64,000 nt of DNA. Source: Halichondria panicea (lineage: Eukaryota; Porifera; Demospongiae; Suberitida; Halichondriidae). This document shows, piece after piece, positions 24,349 to 35,200 of the stretch (position 1 is its first letter; every line of letters begins with the position of its first letter). The DNA is taken from contig NC_087389.1 of the NCBI RefSeq assembly GCF_963675165.1, positions 6,124,621 through 6,188,620 of the forward strand, in the 5' to 3' direction. The translations under genes and the position numbers were made by a program. The notes beneath the pieces were generated by a model that was not told where the DNA came from, ran no database searches, and saw only the letters and a list, made by a program, of their open reading frames with translations.

Positions 24349-26524
24349 GAGCATGTCATACGTCACACACACACACACACACACATCCACTGGAGCATGT
24401 CATACGTCACACACACACAAACACACACACATCCACTGGAGCATGTCATACGTCAGTGCCTAATCCTGCCACTACAAAGTGGATACCTCTAATACTCATT
24501 ATTCCATGTTAGCTAGTCAAAGCTTCCTCTGAGCCAAGAGTGCAACACTAAATGCTTTTGTAGTCTCGTCAAATTCGGCCCAACTGCCCTCACAAATGGA
24601 CACATTGATAGGTAATAACAATGCACTCAGTTAATGGCTAACGTAATATTTCCATGGGTACTATCAGATGAAAGGGTGTAGAGCACACGACTGACTGCAT
24701 TGCTAGACACACAGCTCACACATGTGCAGACTAATAGCACCTAGTTAGGTTGGAGGCATGTACATGTACAGCTACACACATGAAGCATTGCACTGGTCGG
24801 TGGTGGTGGTTGGTACTAACCACCTCGTAGGCCTAGTTTGTAAGAGACGAATTTGTGCTCTGAATTGAGATTGCAGATTGAAAATATCGACCACTTATTT
24901 GGTCAATTCTAGTCACATTACCGGCTATTAAGCAATGTTTGCATAAGTTGGATCATTGTATCAAATGTCTGCAATGATGTTCTAAGTACAGAGTAGACCA
25001 TAAACACACAGCCATGGTTATGTCTCAGGGCAGACCATGAACACACAGCCATGGTTATGTCTCAGGGCTGGTCTGTATACATGATCAAGTTGAGTGTATT
25101 GGATAACAGACCTAGTGGGGTAGGCCTGCGCCCACACTGCCTGTGTTGGGCCCAGCAGTCGGGTTAAGTTTCAGAGGTTTACAAAACAGATAAACCTAAT
25201 CACACAAGCACAATATCAATTTTCAGGCTATAGTGTGTAAAAAGTAGTGATGGCTCAACAATAGGCTAGCAGCTAACAGTGAGGCAACAAAGGTTTCAGC
25301 AATTAAGTCGTTAATGTACATGCATGCGTGTACTGATATTAAAAAGCTATTGTGCACCACTTAAGCTCTCGATAACAATTACACTGTGGGTATCGACTAC
25401 ACACAACACACACACACACACAGCACCACTTAAGCTCTCGATAACAATTACACTGTGGGTATCGACTACACACAACACACACACACACACACACACAGAG
25501 CGGCTACCATAACATTCCATAGTGCACACACACCGCCATGCACACAGTGACTAGGATAATATTAAAAGGAGAAATAATCATTGAGAATAATATTATTATT
25601 AAGAAGGGGGATTCGTGTGTTGCCATGGTACTTGTGTAAGCTAGCGTACATTGCTATGGTTACAGCGTAGGCATTAACACAGGTAGGGCATGTCAGTAAG
25701 TACCCAGCACACACCAGTGCTTGTGTTCATCATATAACCCAGTCCCAATAGAGCTACAGAACATCTTATAGTGGGCAGGACAGTCTAAATGGAATTTATG
25801 CTAAGCATAACAGCATTTTCCCACATTAAGTACAATGTCCTAACCACTAAATGACAACTGCATTCAGTGTACGTGGGCATATAAGGATCCACATAACAAG
25901 ACCACTTACCCAGGTAGCCAGGTAGCCAGCATATATCTATTGAGTGAACTCATTATGGCTCTTACTATTGAATGAAGAATTCTTTCCGGGAGGTCATAAC
26001 TTCACTAAAAAGCAAACAATATCTAAACTAAGATATGCATTCTGTGGCTCTAGACAAAACCTACCTATCACTTGGTATGCTCAGATTAAAGTTCTGGAAG
26101 GGGTCAATTTCGACAAAAGACCATGATCGAACTATACATGTATAATAATTATAATAGTCTAGTCAAGTTTGACAAACTGCTTTCGGGAGCACAAAAGAGC
26201 GATTAATATTAAAACTAAGAGATGAATTCTGTAGCTCTAGACAAGGCCTATCACATGACATGCTCAGAGCAAAGTTCTGGAGAGGGACACTTCTATTCAG
26301 AGATCAGGTAGTTGGAGGGACCACAACAGCTTTCTCTACACATCTATATCATGAGAGGGGGATTCCAGCAGCACCCATAGTAACGCATCATTAATTAGTG
26401 GGTATGCCCCTGGCTATAATCAGCTGATTGATAGACTCACTGGCTTCCTGCTCCCCGGAGTGCGTGATACCTCCTCCATCCCCTCAGAGCTCGGGTAGTC
26501 ACTGAAGTCACGACTGCTGGTCAT
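14494..26524 (-). CDS. SNCAIP-like: synphilin-1-like ankyrin repeat protein (14 coding exons)
   Basis: Coding exons, high to low: 26441-26524, 23084-23172, 22039-22642, 21310-21487, 19330-20420, 18787-18975, 18469-18579, 17693-17827, 17273-17432, 16844-17056, 16495-16698, 15144-15274, 14877-14923, 14494-14707. They total 3450 nt and join in phase to 1149 residues (human synphilin-1 has about 919). The first ~670 residues are disordered and Pro/His/Ser-rich. Then come ankyrin repeats (SLAHEAAANGDIKTL, SLAHKAALHGRLPIIQFLVE, ETLMHHAAFHGQAKCLEWLL, VTPAHFAAQGGHLDCLQLLM). Next is the segment ICVRYLMMYETCWALSGEL, which resembles the synphilin region just before its coiled coil (RYLVVVETCMSLA), then a Glu/Lys-rich coiled coil (SSLEKEHESAITKLLTSHEE) and a basic/Pro-rich tail. 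In vertebrates the protein binds alpha-synuclein and ubiquitin ligases; no such role can be inferred here. The exon at 16495-16698 starts at the polypyrimidine acceptor that keeps frame. Confidence 0.75.
15293..15390. repeat. short tandem repeat with poly-G tract
   Basis: Three imperfect units of gtgcagtcatagtgtgtgtg, one followed by about 19 consecutive G (near 15348-15366). It lies just upstream of the 3' splice site of a synphilin-like exon, so on the minus strand it forms a C-rich tract. Confidence 0.8.
15590..16265. mobile_element. dispersed repeat of unknown class, copy 2
   Basis: Shares with 8569-10290 the start tatgcctcgaggcgtagcc, a (TG/TCTG)n tract, gctgtaactgctcaacggtt-like sequence and the end gcgccagcttcaacactag. 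It has inserted into an older, imperfect fold-back sequence: the flanks 15455-15585 and 16290-16400 match each other in inverted orientation (gcttagaaa, cctttcaaatgat). In an intron of the synphilin-like gene. Confidence 0.7.
18240..18305. repeat. dispersed GGTGGTTAGTACCAACCACC repeat, copy 1
   Basis: Contains ggtggttagtaccaaccacc and gggcacatccctggg. Related copies lie at 27410-27462 (same orientation) and 24797-24850 (inverted). Non-coding, all within introns of the synphilin-like gene. Confidence 0.65.
20421..20580. repeat. minisatellite made of splice-acceptor-like units
   Basis: About eight units of roughly 20 bp (agaatgtgtgggaggggg with variants) abut the 3' splice site of the 1.1-kb synphilin-like exon (acceptor at 20421-20423). 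On the minus strand each unit is a pyrimidine tract ending in TTCTGC or TTCTAC; only the unit next to the exon ends in an AG. Confidence 0.85.
20714..20998. mobile_element. short inverted-repeat element
   Basis: Left end tgaagtctatttgtgttgag and right end ctcaacgcaactagacttca are inverted copies with a few mismatches. Non-coding, in an intron of the synphilin-like gene. Confidence 0.6.
21634..21828. mobile_element. hairpin element with 9-bp target duplication (TAGTTGGG ends)
   Basis: About 80 bp at each end are inverted copies (ggttgggcgtggctctaccg; gacgggaggtcgggttgcaa). Flanks gctacacag (21625-21633) and ggtacacag (21829-21837) form a 9-bp duplication with one mismatch. The end sequence TAGTTGGGTGTGG resembles that of the element at 8964-9696. 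Confidence 0.75.
23173..23292. repeat. (GT)n microsatellite
   Basis: Interrupted GT/GGT tract directly next to the 3' splice site of a synphilin-like exon (23084-23172), so that on the minus strand a CA-rich tract precedes the acceptor. Confidence 0.85.
23490..23622. repeat. 45-bp tandem repeat, three units
   Basis: Units read aaccacccaccacacacaca then caagtactagacaatgacca; the third differs by one base (gtgctag). In an intron of the synphilin-like gene. Confidence 0.85.
24317..24454. repeat. tandem repeat with CA tracts, three units
   Basis: Three units of ctggagcatgtcatacgtca joined by CA tracts of different length. Intronic. Confidence 0.8.
25357..25498. repeat. tandem duplication of about 70 bp
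   Basis: The segment gcaccacttaagctctcgat through actacacacaacacacac occurs twice in a row. A similar two-copy repeat (cacacagccatggttatgtc) lies at about 25008-25070. Intronic. Confidence 0.8.
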
Positions 26525-26537
26525 ATTTGCCTCTTTA

Positions 26538-29500
26538 CTGTACGAGGGGGAGATAAACAATTATTATAAGCAGCTACTGAATCCTTTTCACCTCGTTTGA
26601 AATGTAAACATAAGTCAACCACTAGCTACAGTGTACACAGTGGGACCACACTCTAGAGCAGTCCGAATGGTTTCTACAGTGAGGTGAAAAGGGGGTCGTA
26701 CATGTATAAACTGCTTCAGGGGGGGTCCATTCACTAGGGGGTTCAGCTCTTGTCTGGCTAATGGAATGCTTTGCAGTGGTGAGTGGGTGGTCACTATACT
26801 AACTATATCCCTGCAACTCTAAAGATTGACTGTCTCCCATCGTTCTTGTGGTATGCACACACAAAGGGCCAGTACTAATAGCTTCCTCAGAATAATGGCA
26901 GCTACCTAGGTAATCATATCATAATAGGTACTATACCAACTAGAGCTTTTAGGAGCAGACAGCTGAAACCCATTACCCTGCTAAGAGGTTACCCCACACA
27001 CAGTGCCTGGGGCGATATCATTCCCTCGCTATAATTACAAACACTGTACACACACATGCAGGTCACTAATTATAGAGCCAGTCGAGTGGAAAATTGCACG
27101 TAACAAGTTCAGTGCACTCTATTTCACAGGAGATGTGTTTGCCATATCGTGAATATCGTTACAAGGTCTTGTCACCATGGGAAATGAAACTCGACCCAGC
27201 TAGGGTGCATATACACTGAGTGCAATATCATGTGCAATAGCACATCTGCTTATAAACAACAGCACAGGCAACACAGCTATAGTCAGCCTCAGTGATGTGG
27301 GAATTTTTGAGTGGTGGTTATTCTCAATCCTCAGATAAATATACAGACATTTTCCAGTGATACTTTTCGTCTAATGCTACCATTATTATGATGGGTATGT
27401 TTGTCTAGAGGTGGTTAGTACCAACCACCACCCCACTGACCAGTGTGGGCACATCCCTGGGTTTATACATGTACTGTATATCAGGTTTTGAATGCAATGT
27501 TATTTCGATTGCGAGTTGCACATTTTCGCAATCGAAAGAAACGCAAACAGTGAGCATGCGCATACAATTTCTCATGCATGCAATTTGCAATAGTTAGAAG
27601 TTAGTAAAGTAATCAATGCTTGTACAATTAACCTCGCATTCTAAACCACACTGTGTACATTCTGATAATCATTTATACAAATAGACAAATGGGTACAATT
27701 GAACTGTTAATTGGTGGCCTGTATTCATGTAGAGGTGGGCAAAAGGTTCAAAGTTCACAGCCTCTGAATATAAACACACTAGCCAATACGACTGACAAGG
27801 CACGTACACTCTTTGATCGATAACTTTAGCGACTTGACAGTATAAATATTTATATTGCTGAGAATTACAGAAATTTCAACTCTTAGAGATAAAGTATAAC
27901 ACCTTTAAAAGAGAGAGGGAATGACAGAATTAGGAGCCATACAAGTGCTTATAACAATAATGGCGAAAATTATAAAATCAAAATATGATCCCTCAAGTAT
28001 GTATTAATGTAACCAAGAGTGCAGTTTATGCAGAGTTGATATACTTGCTACTACGATGATTTATTTTCTAGGGAGATGTGTTCTAGTACAAGAGAATTGG
28101 CACCAGCTCCCAACCCCCACCACACACACCCTCACACAACACACACACACCCTAACTAACGTTAATCAAAATAATAATATTTAATGGCATTTCTTCCTGG
28201 CATGACATTCCACGGGCTATTACTAAAAATAAGACTACACACAACTCCATGATCTAATAGTGGATGGCACATAAGCCGGGATATCATCATCATAGGGACA
28301 TGAAGGGGATATATCCAGTTACAATAAGGATGAAATCAATCAGTGTACTTGTAAACACAAGATTGGAAAGGTAATTCTGAGATTACTGAATGGTTCAATC
28401 ACTTTTGAAATCGAACAATCTAAACTCAAATTACGACCTCCCAAAAGGTAGCTACCAAAACGGCTGAAATTTGGAACAAAACCTAAGGCTTGTGAACGGA
28501 CACAAACTTGTATAATAGTAAGGTACGTCTAGTGTGTCAGTGTACACGAGAGGAGGGGGGAAGAAAGGATTGCAGATATAGCATAACTGGATCAACCAGC
28601 CAGAGAGTGATGGCATGCTGGGAGATTAGTAACCATGAGGGAGGGTACATTTCACGCATTGAAAAAAATTCTTGAAGCACATACCAAGGAGGAGAGGGGT
28701 GGGTGGGAGTAGAGTAAGCACGTAGGCTGGGACCTAAACGTCATACTACTGTACCGATACAAATTGATATCTGATTGAAAAAAACAAAAATTAAAAATCA
28801 GCTATTAGTGGTCAGAGCTATACTAACAGGATGGGGAATATTGAGAGGTGTTTTGTTGCTAAGGAGTCTTGTTCACAGATCAATCACAGTCCCCCACCCT
28901 CCCCACACACTCTGATATGGACTTGATTCAATATAGGCTAGCAATAACAACCGTACCTACCATGGCTTCTAATCATCTGAAAACAGTAGCTAAGGCTTCC
29001 AAAGAGTGTAGGATTAAATATTAAGATAAGGTTTCTCAATTCAGATGAAAGGTCCTTAGTAGTCTACACTGGTGGGCATGCACAAGACCCCCACTCTCTC
29101 CCTTATCTTCCTCACAATACACCCAGGCTAGTGCATATTCACAGCAGTGTGTGGTGGTCACTGACACACACCGTGCAGTCTCCAACTAACCACAGAGCCA
29201 TGAACACTATTACACCCTGTAGCACCATTGGACTATTCACAGAGGGTATCACACCAAACTATCTTTCTGATACACCACAAAGCTATAATTATTATAGAAA
29301 AAAATATGAATCTTCTTCAACAAGCCAGTTACCTAATCCTTGCTACAATACATGGTAGCCATTGATATCGTAATAGACAGACTAACTCACCAGTGTTATG
29401 CTTGGCTCCAGTTTAGCTTGTACAACTTGTACTTACTGGCTATAAAAGTACAGGCCTATATTAATAATGGCAGGCCTTGGATCAAGCCAGCATATTAAAA

Positions 29501-30056
29501 GGCTACTCCCACTGCATTCAACTTGTGGTTGCAACTACACAAAACCACAACTATTTGCCGTGCTATCCCGGTATGCATAACTCAATACAATGTACGTACA
29601 TGTACATGTACTGTCTTATGGCACAGGGTATATTTATCAACATTACACGTTACATAAGCAGGTACTTAATCAGGAATGTATTAATTTATCCAGTGTGTGC
29701 ATGCATTTGTAGGACTACAAAACATGCCTTTCAACAATCTGCTAGCCTTTGCTCACTTACCTATTAGCATTCCAGGCCTACCAACGGCTTCTAAACATGC
29801 TACAAATATGCATGCACCGCTCTGTAGCTAGCATGCATGGAAGAGAGCTCGTCAATATTGACAAGTGAGAGCCTAGATTTCGTTAAACTGTATACTGAGT
29901 GAATAAAGCCACCCACTTGAGTGGGTATACAAATTAAAATAAATCACAACACACATTGGCAGTAGGTGGTCATAACAACAGCATACCTCACACACCCCCC
30001 ACCTAGCCTACTCTACCCCCCACCTCGCTAAACCACACAATACAAGCAACACTCAC
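26538..30056. other. first intron of the synphilin-like gene
   Basis: About 3.5 kb without a convincing coding exon. It holds one copy of the GGTGGTTAGTACCAACC repeat (about 27410) and CA-rich stretches (28100-28150). Regulatory elements are possible but I cannot point to one. Confidence 0.45.
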
Positions 30057-30150
30057 CTTTTATGCTTCCAGGCCATAATAATCTGCAAACAGCCGTCCCT
30101 CTGTGCTGTGTACCAGTGTAGTGCATATATAGCACGCCTATAAATTCATT
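30057..30150 (-). other. probable 5' non-coding exon of the synphilin-like gene
   Basis: On the minus strand ggcctggaagcataaaag is followed by a strong donor (gtgagtgttg, complement at 30051-30056). The exon lacks a suitable ATG and the next acceptor (cctcgtacag, at 26538) sits just before the start codon at 26524. The 5' edge is a guess. Confidence 0.4.
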
Positions 30151-30417
30151 GTCCAGCGCAGCAGCGTGTGCGTGTACGTGTATATTTATTTGCATACTAG
30201 CTCTGCTGGGGGGGGCGTAGCTGGTATTTATTGATTACAAAATTACTTTTGCCATGTGTTTTTCTTTTAATTAGAGCGACACCAACCAAACAGTCATGAA
30301 TATCTTTATGAAAAAGATTCAACATTCCTTTGTGTTCCGGCAAAGAGCGTCATACATGTAAAAGTTTTTACACCTTACACATAAATTTCATGATAATAGA
30401 TATACAGAGTCTAGAAT

Positions 30418-30656
30418 TTAATGTTTGTCAGATGGGAAGACCTCAGCAATCATACATCTGACTCCGCCTCCTCCGAGAGTCTCAATGAGGTCGAGTGGTA
30501 CAACCACACAACTGTCACAGTGAGACTGGAATACTGAGAGTTGCTCTGGCGTGAAGGAGGCGTGTGCTCGTGATGACATCACCAGGTGAGTGCGTCCATC
30601 CTGACCAGCCAGCTGTAGCACATTACCAGCAAACTCAGATACCTGTGTGTGTGTGT

Positions 30657-30693
<37 letters not shown>

Positions 30694-31845
30694 GGTGTGT
30701 GTGCGTGTGTACGTGTGTGTGTGTGTGTTTGCAGTGTTGAGAGTTCCTACAAAGTACATAATAAATTGATCTAACTAATGTGTCGTATCATCTATTGTCT
30801 CGGTGGATGTATCAAAGCTACATAACAAAGCTATAATATAACATCATAACATACGCTACTATTGCTAATACACACAAGTCATGACAATTATTATGAACAT
30901 TTTTGCATTAATTTTGCAATCACAGGGAAACTCAGAGTGGGAACTGATCGACCATGATTGTTGCTAAAAAAATCTAAAGTCTAAAATTACAGTGCGGTGT
31001 TAAACACAACGATAATTTGTTTACGGTCGTGTACAGTGGTTAACATTCTTAGCCACATTCTCAGGTAATCGCTAACCTCTCACCTGCTTCCCAGTAATGG
31101 CAACCACTTCTTTATTAGACTTCTTCAATGATTGCACCACATCCTCTCTCTCCACATTGTCCACTATACCCTCCAGACAAATGACAGCAAATCCATCACA
31201 CACACTCAGAATAACGTTAGTGTGGTATACATCGTGAAGTTCTCCATCGTTCATTGGGGACAGTTTAGCTCTGAATGGAACAGAAGTGTATCCAAAGTCT
31301 TTACAAAATATATCCAATACTTCAACATTTGTACGTGGTGAGATGCAAGCGTAGGCGAGTTTGTTGACTCTGTCTAGGACCATGCTCCCAGTACCCTCGA
31401 GATACTTACCCTCTCGCTCATAGTGGCTGTAGTCGACAACACTTAAACTCAACGTTTCCTGCCAATATTTCACAATATCGAGATTGCGTTCAAGTTTTCT
31501 CTTGTCCGACAGCATAGGGTATACGACTAGCCTTGAAACGTTGTTGTCGTCGTGGTGAAAGGATAACCAATTGTTCGGAAACACCGCATCGGGCGAAACT
31601 TTTACTGTGTCTTCAAATATCTTCACTGCAATATTGACTTCTGTCAGCTTTGTGACAAGTGATTTGAACTCTTTGAGAGCACCCTCTTGTGCTTGGCTGT
31701 CAGTTAGGCCCTCGAGCTGGGCCTGGAACGCGTTGTCTCCCGCTGTTTCTTGGTTGTACTTGAAACAAGATGGTCTAATCAGCATGACACGATTAGTAAC
31801 TTGAGATCGGGCTAGCTTATTAATTAGCAGTCTAGCCATGGCCAT
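30418..31845 (-). CDS. CtlX-like amidinohydrolase (arginine deiminase-related), 2 exons
   Basis: Exons 31084-31845 and 30418-30642 join in phase (intron begins gtgaga; ends in a CA tract and ag), giving 328 residues, the usual length of the family. Motifs: VMLIRPSCFKYNQETAGDNA at the N terminus, SPDAVFPNNWLSFHHD, KYLEGTGSMVLDR (conserved Glu), LHDVYHTNVILS (catalytic His), EFAGNVLQL and the C-terminal GGGGVRCMIAEVF with the nucleophilic Cys. These match the CtlX/arginine deiminase-related branch of the guanidine-modifying superfamily, whose bacterial members act on citrulline or related ureido/guanidino compounds. The substrate here is not known. The first ~15 residues (MAMARLLINKLARSQ) are basic and lack acids, compatible with a mitochondrial presequence; a second ATG lies two codons in. 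Family members are mainly bacterial, so ancient transfer is possible, but the intron shows it is a settled eukaryotic gene. Confidence 0.85.
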
Positions 31846-31961
31846 ACAATCAGTACAGGACTGAGGTACGCGGTACCGTAGGTAGGATCATAGATAGAAG
31901 AGTACAAGTAAGATTGGCAACAGAAACCATAGATAAAAGAAACACAGTCTAGTGTACATAC

Positions 31962-32007
31962 CTAGCCTCGATTCAAGGCCGATTAATCGGCCTTGAATCG
32001 AGGCTAG
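31962..32007. repeat. perfect 46-bp palindrome
   Basis: ctagcctcgattcaaggccg and the exact complement meet at a central attaat. It lies about 120 bases upstream of the CtlX-like start codon. Partial copies of the same AGCCTCGATTC motif lie at 32050-32150, 42113-42172 and 59484-59505. Confidence 0.9.
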
Positions 32008-32255
32008 TACATACCAGTTGTGATAGCCTCCATACCAGGCCGCAATGGGTTTGTGATAGCCTCGATTACAGGACGCTTTCAAGGGCTGAAATAGAGGCTA
32101 GGAAGGCTATGGTTAGCCTCGATCCCAGGCCCTTTTCCATAGCGGCCTAGGATCGAAACCGAAACTTATTTTGCACAAAAGAACATTACAGAACTATACA
32201 CAGAGACTGAGTGGTCATCAAGTTGAGTGCACAAATAAACACATGCACGTCTATA

Positions 32256-35200
32256 CTATACTATATAATCTAAATTTCTGTCAGTAAAATAAAGAGGTAC
32301 GTCTTCTTCCACTACGACAGCCAATTGCTCAATCATCTTCAGATCCTCCTTGCTTGTCTTTAGAGTGAAGTTACGAGCCATCTGTGCATGCATGCACACG
32401 GGTTCAAAGTACATATATTATTTGGACATGACTACACAGTTACACTACAAAAAAAATTAATCAATTTAACAATTTTTTTAATGGTCAAAACAATTGAAAC
32501 TGAGGTGACATTTATTAATGTAGCTTTAACGAAGTACAAAAAGCGTCAATTCAACTTTTATGTAATAATTATAACAACTATTTAAAAATACTTATAAGTA
32601 TTAATGTATAAATGTAGTTTTAACATTATTATTGCTAGGTTAAAACTATGTGTTTTATTGTCAAATCTACTTAAGCCATACATTAAAACAACCATTAAGA
32701 AAATACTTATTATAATAAATAAGACTCATTATAGCTAAATAAATTCCTAAAACAACGATTTACAAATGAATCGGTATAACAATTATTATTCAATTCAATA
32801 AATAACATGTTAATACAAAAATAGTGATAGGAAACGTTCGTGACAACTGAGTGAGACAATGGTATACAATGTTAAATTAGAAGGACAGTTTTAAATTAAT
32901 TAGCCCAAGGAATAGTTCTTCTTGGTGTAACATACTGGACTCACAAGTATAGCAGACCGATCACTCTTGACCACGCAGAGTCCACCTATAATAGTAAATA
33001 CATCATTGTTATTGATATTAATTATTACCGTGTATTATCAATCACCGAGAGGATATCCAACAATGACGCCACTTCTATCCATTCGTCTGTTTGTTTCGTT
33101 TGTTCTCGCATGTCAAGCTTGCCAGTTTAAGGAATTTCTGTAGGAAAAAGTATATGCTTAGAGGTATATTGACAGTGACAGTGTTCACCAGAAAACTAGA
33201 CACTTTATGTCTGTCCCTCACCTCTCACAGAAGTATCATCATCCACTTGGTGTAGTCACAGTCATACCTATTAAAGCCTTATAATTATACTGTTGAGAAC
33301 ATTTCATGTCTGTCCCTCACCTCTCACAGAACTAAAAGTATCATCATCCACTTGGTGTAGTCAGTCATACCTATTAAAGTCTTATAATTATACTGTTGAG
33401 AACACTTCATGTCTGTCCCTCACCTCTCACAGAAGTATCATCACAGTCAGATTTATAGCAGCAAATGTCCAGCATAATATAGAAAGGATAATCGTCTTCT
33501 CTTTTCTTGGAGCACATGGTTTCACAGCTCTAGATCTACTGAGCATGCGCAATCTTAGACTTAGCATAGCCACGCCCACAATTTCATTTTAGTTTCTAGG
33601 TCCTCTAATATCTATGGTTCTATGCAAACTTGTACATTTCCTTACAATGTTCATGACTGTATATAATTTCACATCACTCATGCTATTATAAATGGATTGT
33701 TAAAAATATTGATTGTATATAATTATATGTGTGCCTGTGTTAGAACAAATATTATTATTGTTAAATCTAAATTTATATATTGTATTCTAACATGCTGCAT
33801 GATAGAGTTTCAAATATAATTTAATCAAAATGAGTTTGTTAGTTTGATTTAAGATATCAATAATAGATTCTATGTAAATTATTGTAGAAATAAAAGACAT
33901 TGTGTGATTCTACAATATTTTAAGTTAAAACCACATATACTGATTATTTTAACGTTGTCTTTTTATTTTACTAAATATTAAGTTGATTCAACTGTTTAAG
34001 AATAGTGTTAAAACGACTATGCAATGTAGTTTCAAACAAAATTGTTTGCAGTGTAGTTGCATAAAGTGTGTACAGTGGAACCTCTGAATAACAGATAAGT
34101 TGGTGCAGGACTGGGTTTTGTCTGTTATTTGGATGTGTCATGCATGGTCTTTATTGGGGGGGGGTTAATTGGTCCATAATATAGAAATAATAATGTGCGG
34201 TAATCGTGGCTGCAAGTACATCAGTTGGTATACAGGAATGCATGCTCCGCTATAATAGAGGGGTCCGCTACTCAGAGAGTACGTTATAAAAGGTTCCACT
34301 GTATTGTGGTAAACAGACCACATCAATATACCAGTGACAATCAAATCCTGACTTACTTCCACCAGCAGTAGTTTCAGTTCCAATTCAGCAAGTCTTTTCC
34401 CTATAATAAAAAACGAAATTGATAAGTATATAATTATATGCACTGTAAATAGATTAAAAGCAATATATACAGGCAACAGTCATTAATCCCCTCAGTCTGG
34501 GACCAACCATAACATTGTCTGGGTCCAAACCCAAATGGCAGCAGTGAGAAGGGATGCTGCTGTGGTCCATCCTTTCTCATCCACCTCTCTGGCTTGAACT
34601 TTGATGGCTCATCATACAGTTTGTCATTATTGGAAGCCGTGTAACTCGCGTATACCAAATTCACCTGTGCTTTAAAAATCAGTCTATAATTATAAGCCGA
34701 CTTTGACTCACCCCAGCAGGTACATGGTAACCATGGATGACGGCATCCTCACTCAGAACACGGTTGAGGCTATTTACTGCTCCCCTCACTCTGCACACAG
34801 TCATGTGCAAAAAATTAATAATGATGACTCATTATATATAGGTACTCTCCATGCAACATGCACATTATAGGTACAGTTGACACAATACTCATAGGTACCT
34901 GAAGCCTTCTTTGATGCATCCTCTGAGGTACGGCATTGCCTCTAGGTCCTGAGCTGTGGGAGGTCGCTCCCCCACCACACTCTGTATCTCCTGATAGAGC
35001 CGCTCCTGGACCTCAGGGTTCTTAGCCAACTCAAACAGGAGATACGTGGACTGATAGGCAGTCTAAGCTCAAATAAAAACATCATGTGAAACCAACAGAA
35101 TGCAATTCTCTATATATAGTTACCGTGTGGACCCCAGCGGTGAACATTGAAGCTGATAATGCTATAGCTACTTCAGTGGTCAACTTCTTTTCTCTCAGCC

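Noticed and set aside
33010-33115. Small minus-strand frame MREQTKQTDEWIEVASLLDI with a possible short intron and a second piece to about 32900
   Set aside because: Exon phases do not join convincingly, and no partner or family is known; it lies in a P450-A intron. Kept as a possibility only.
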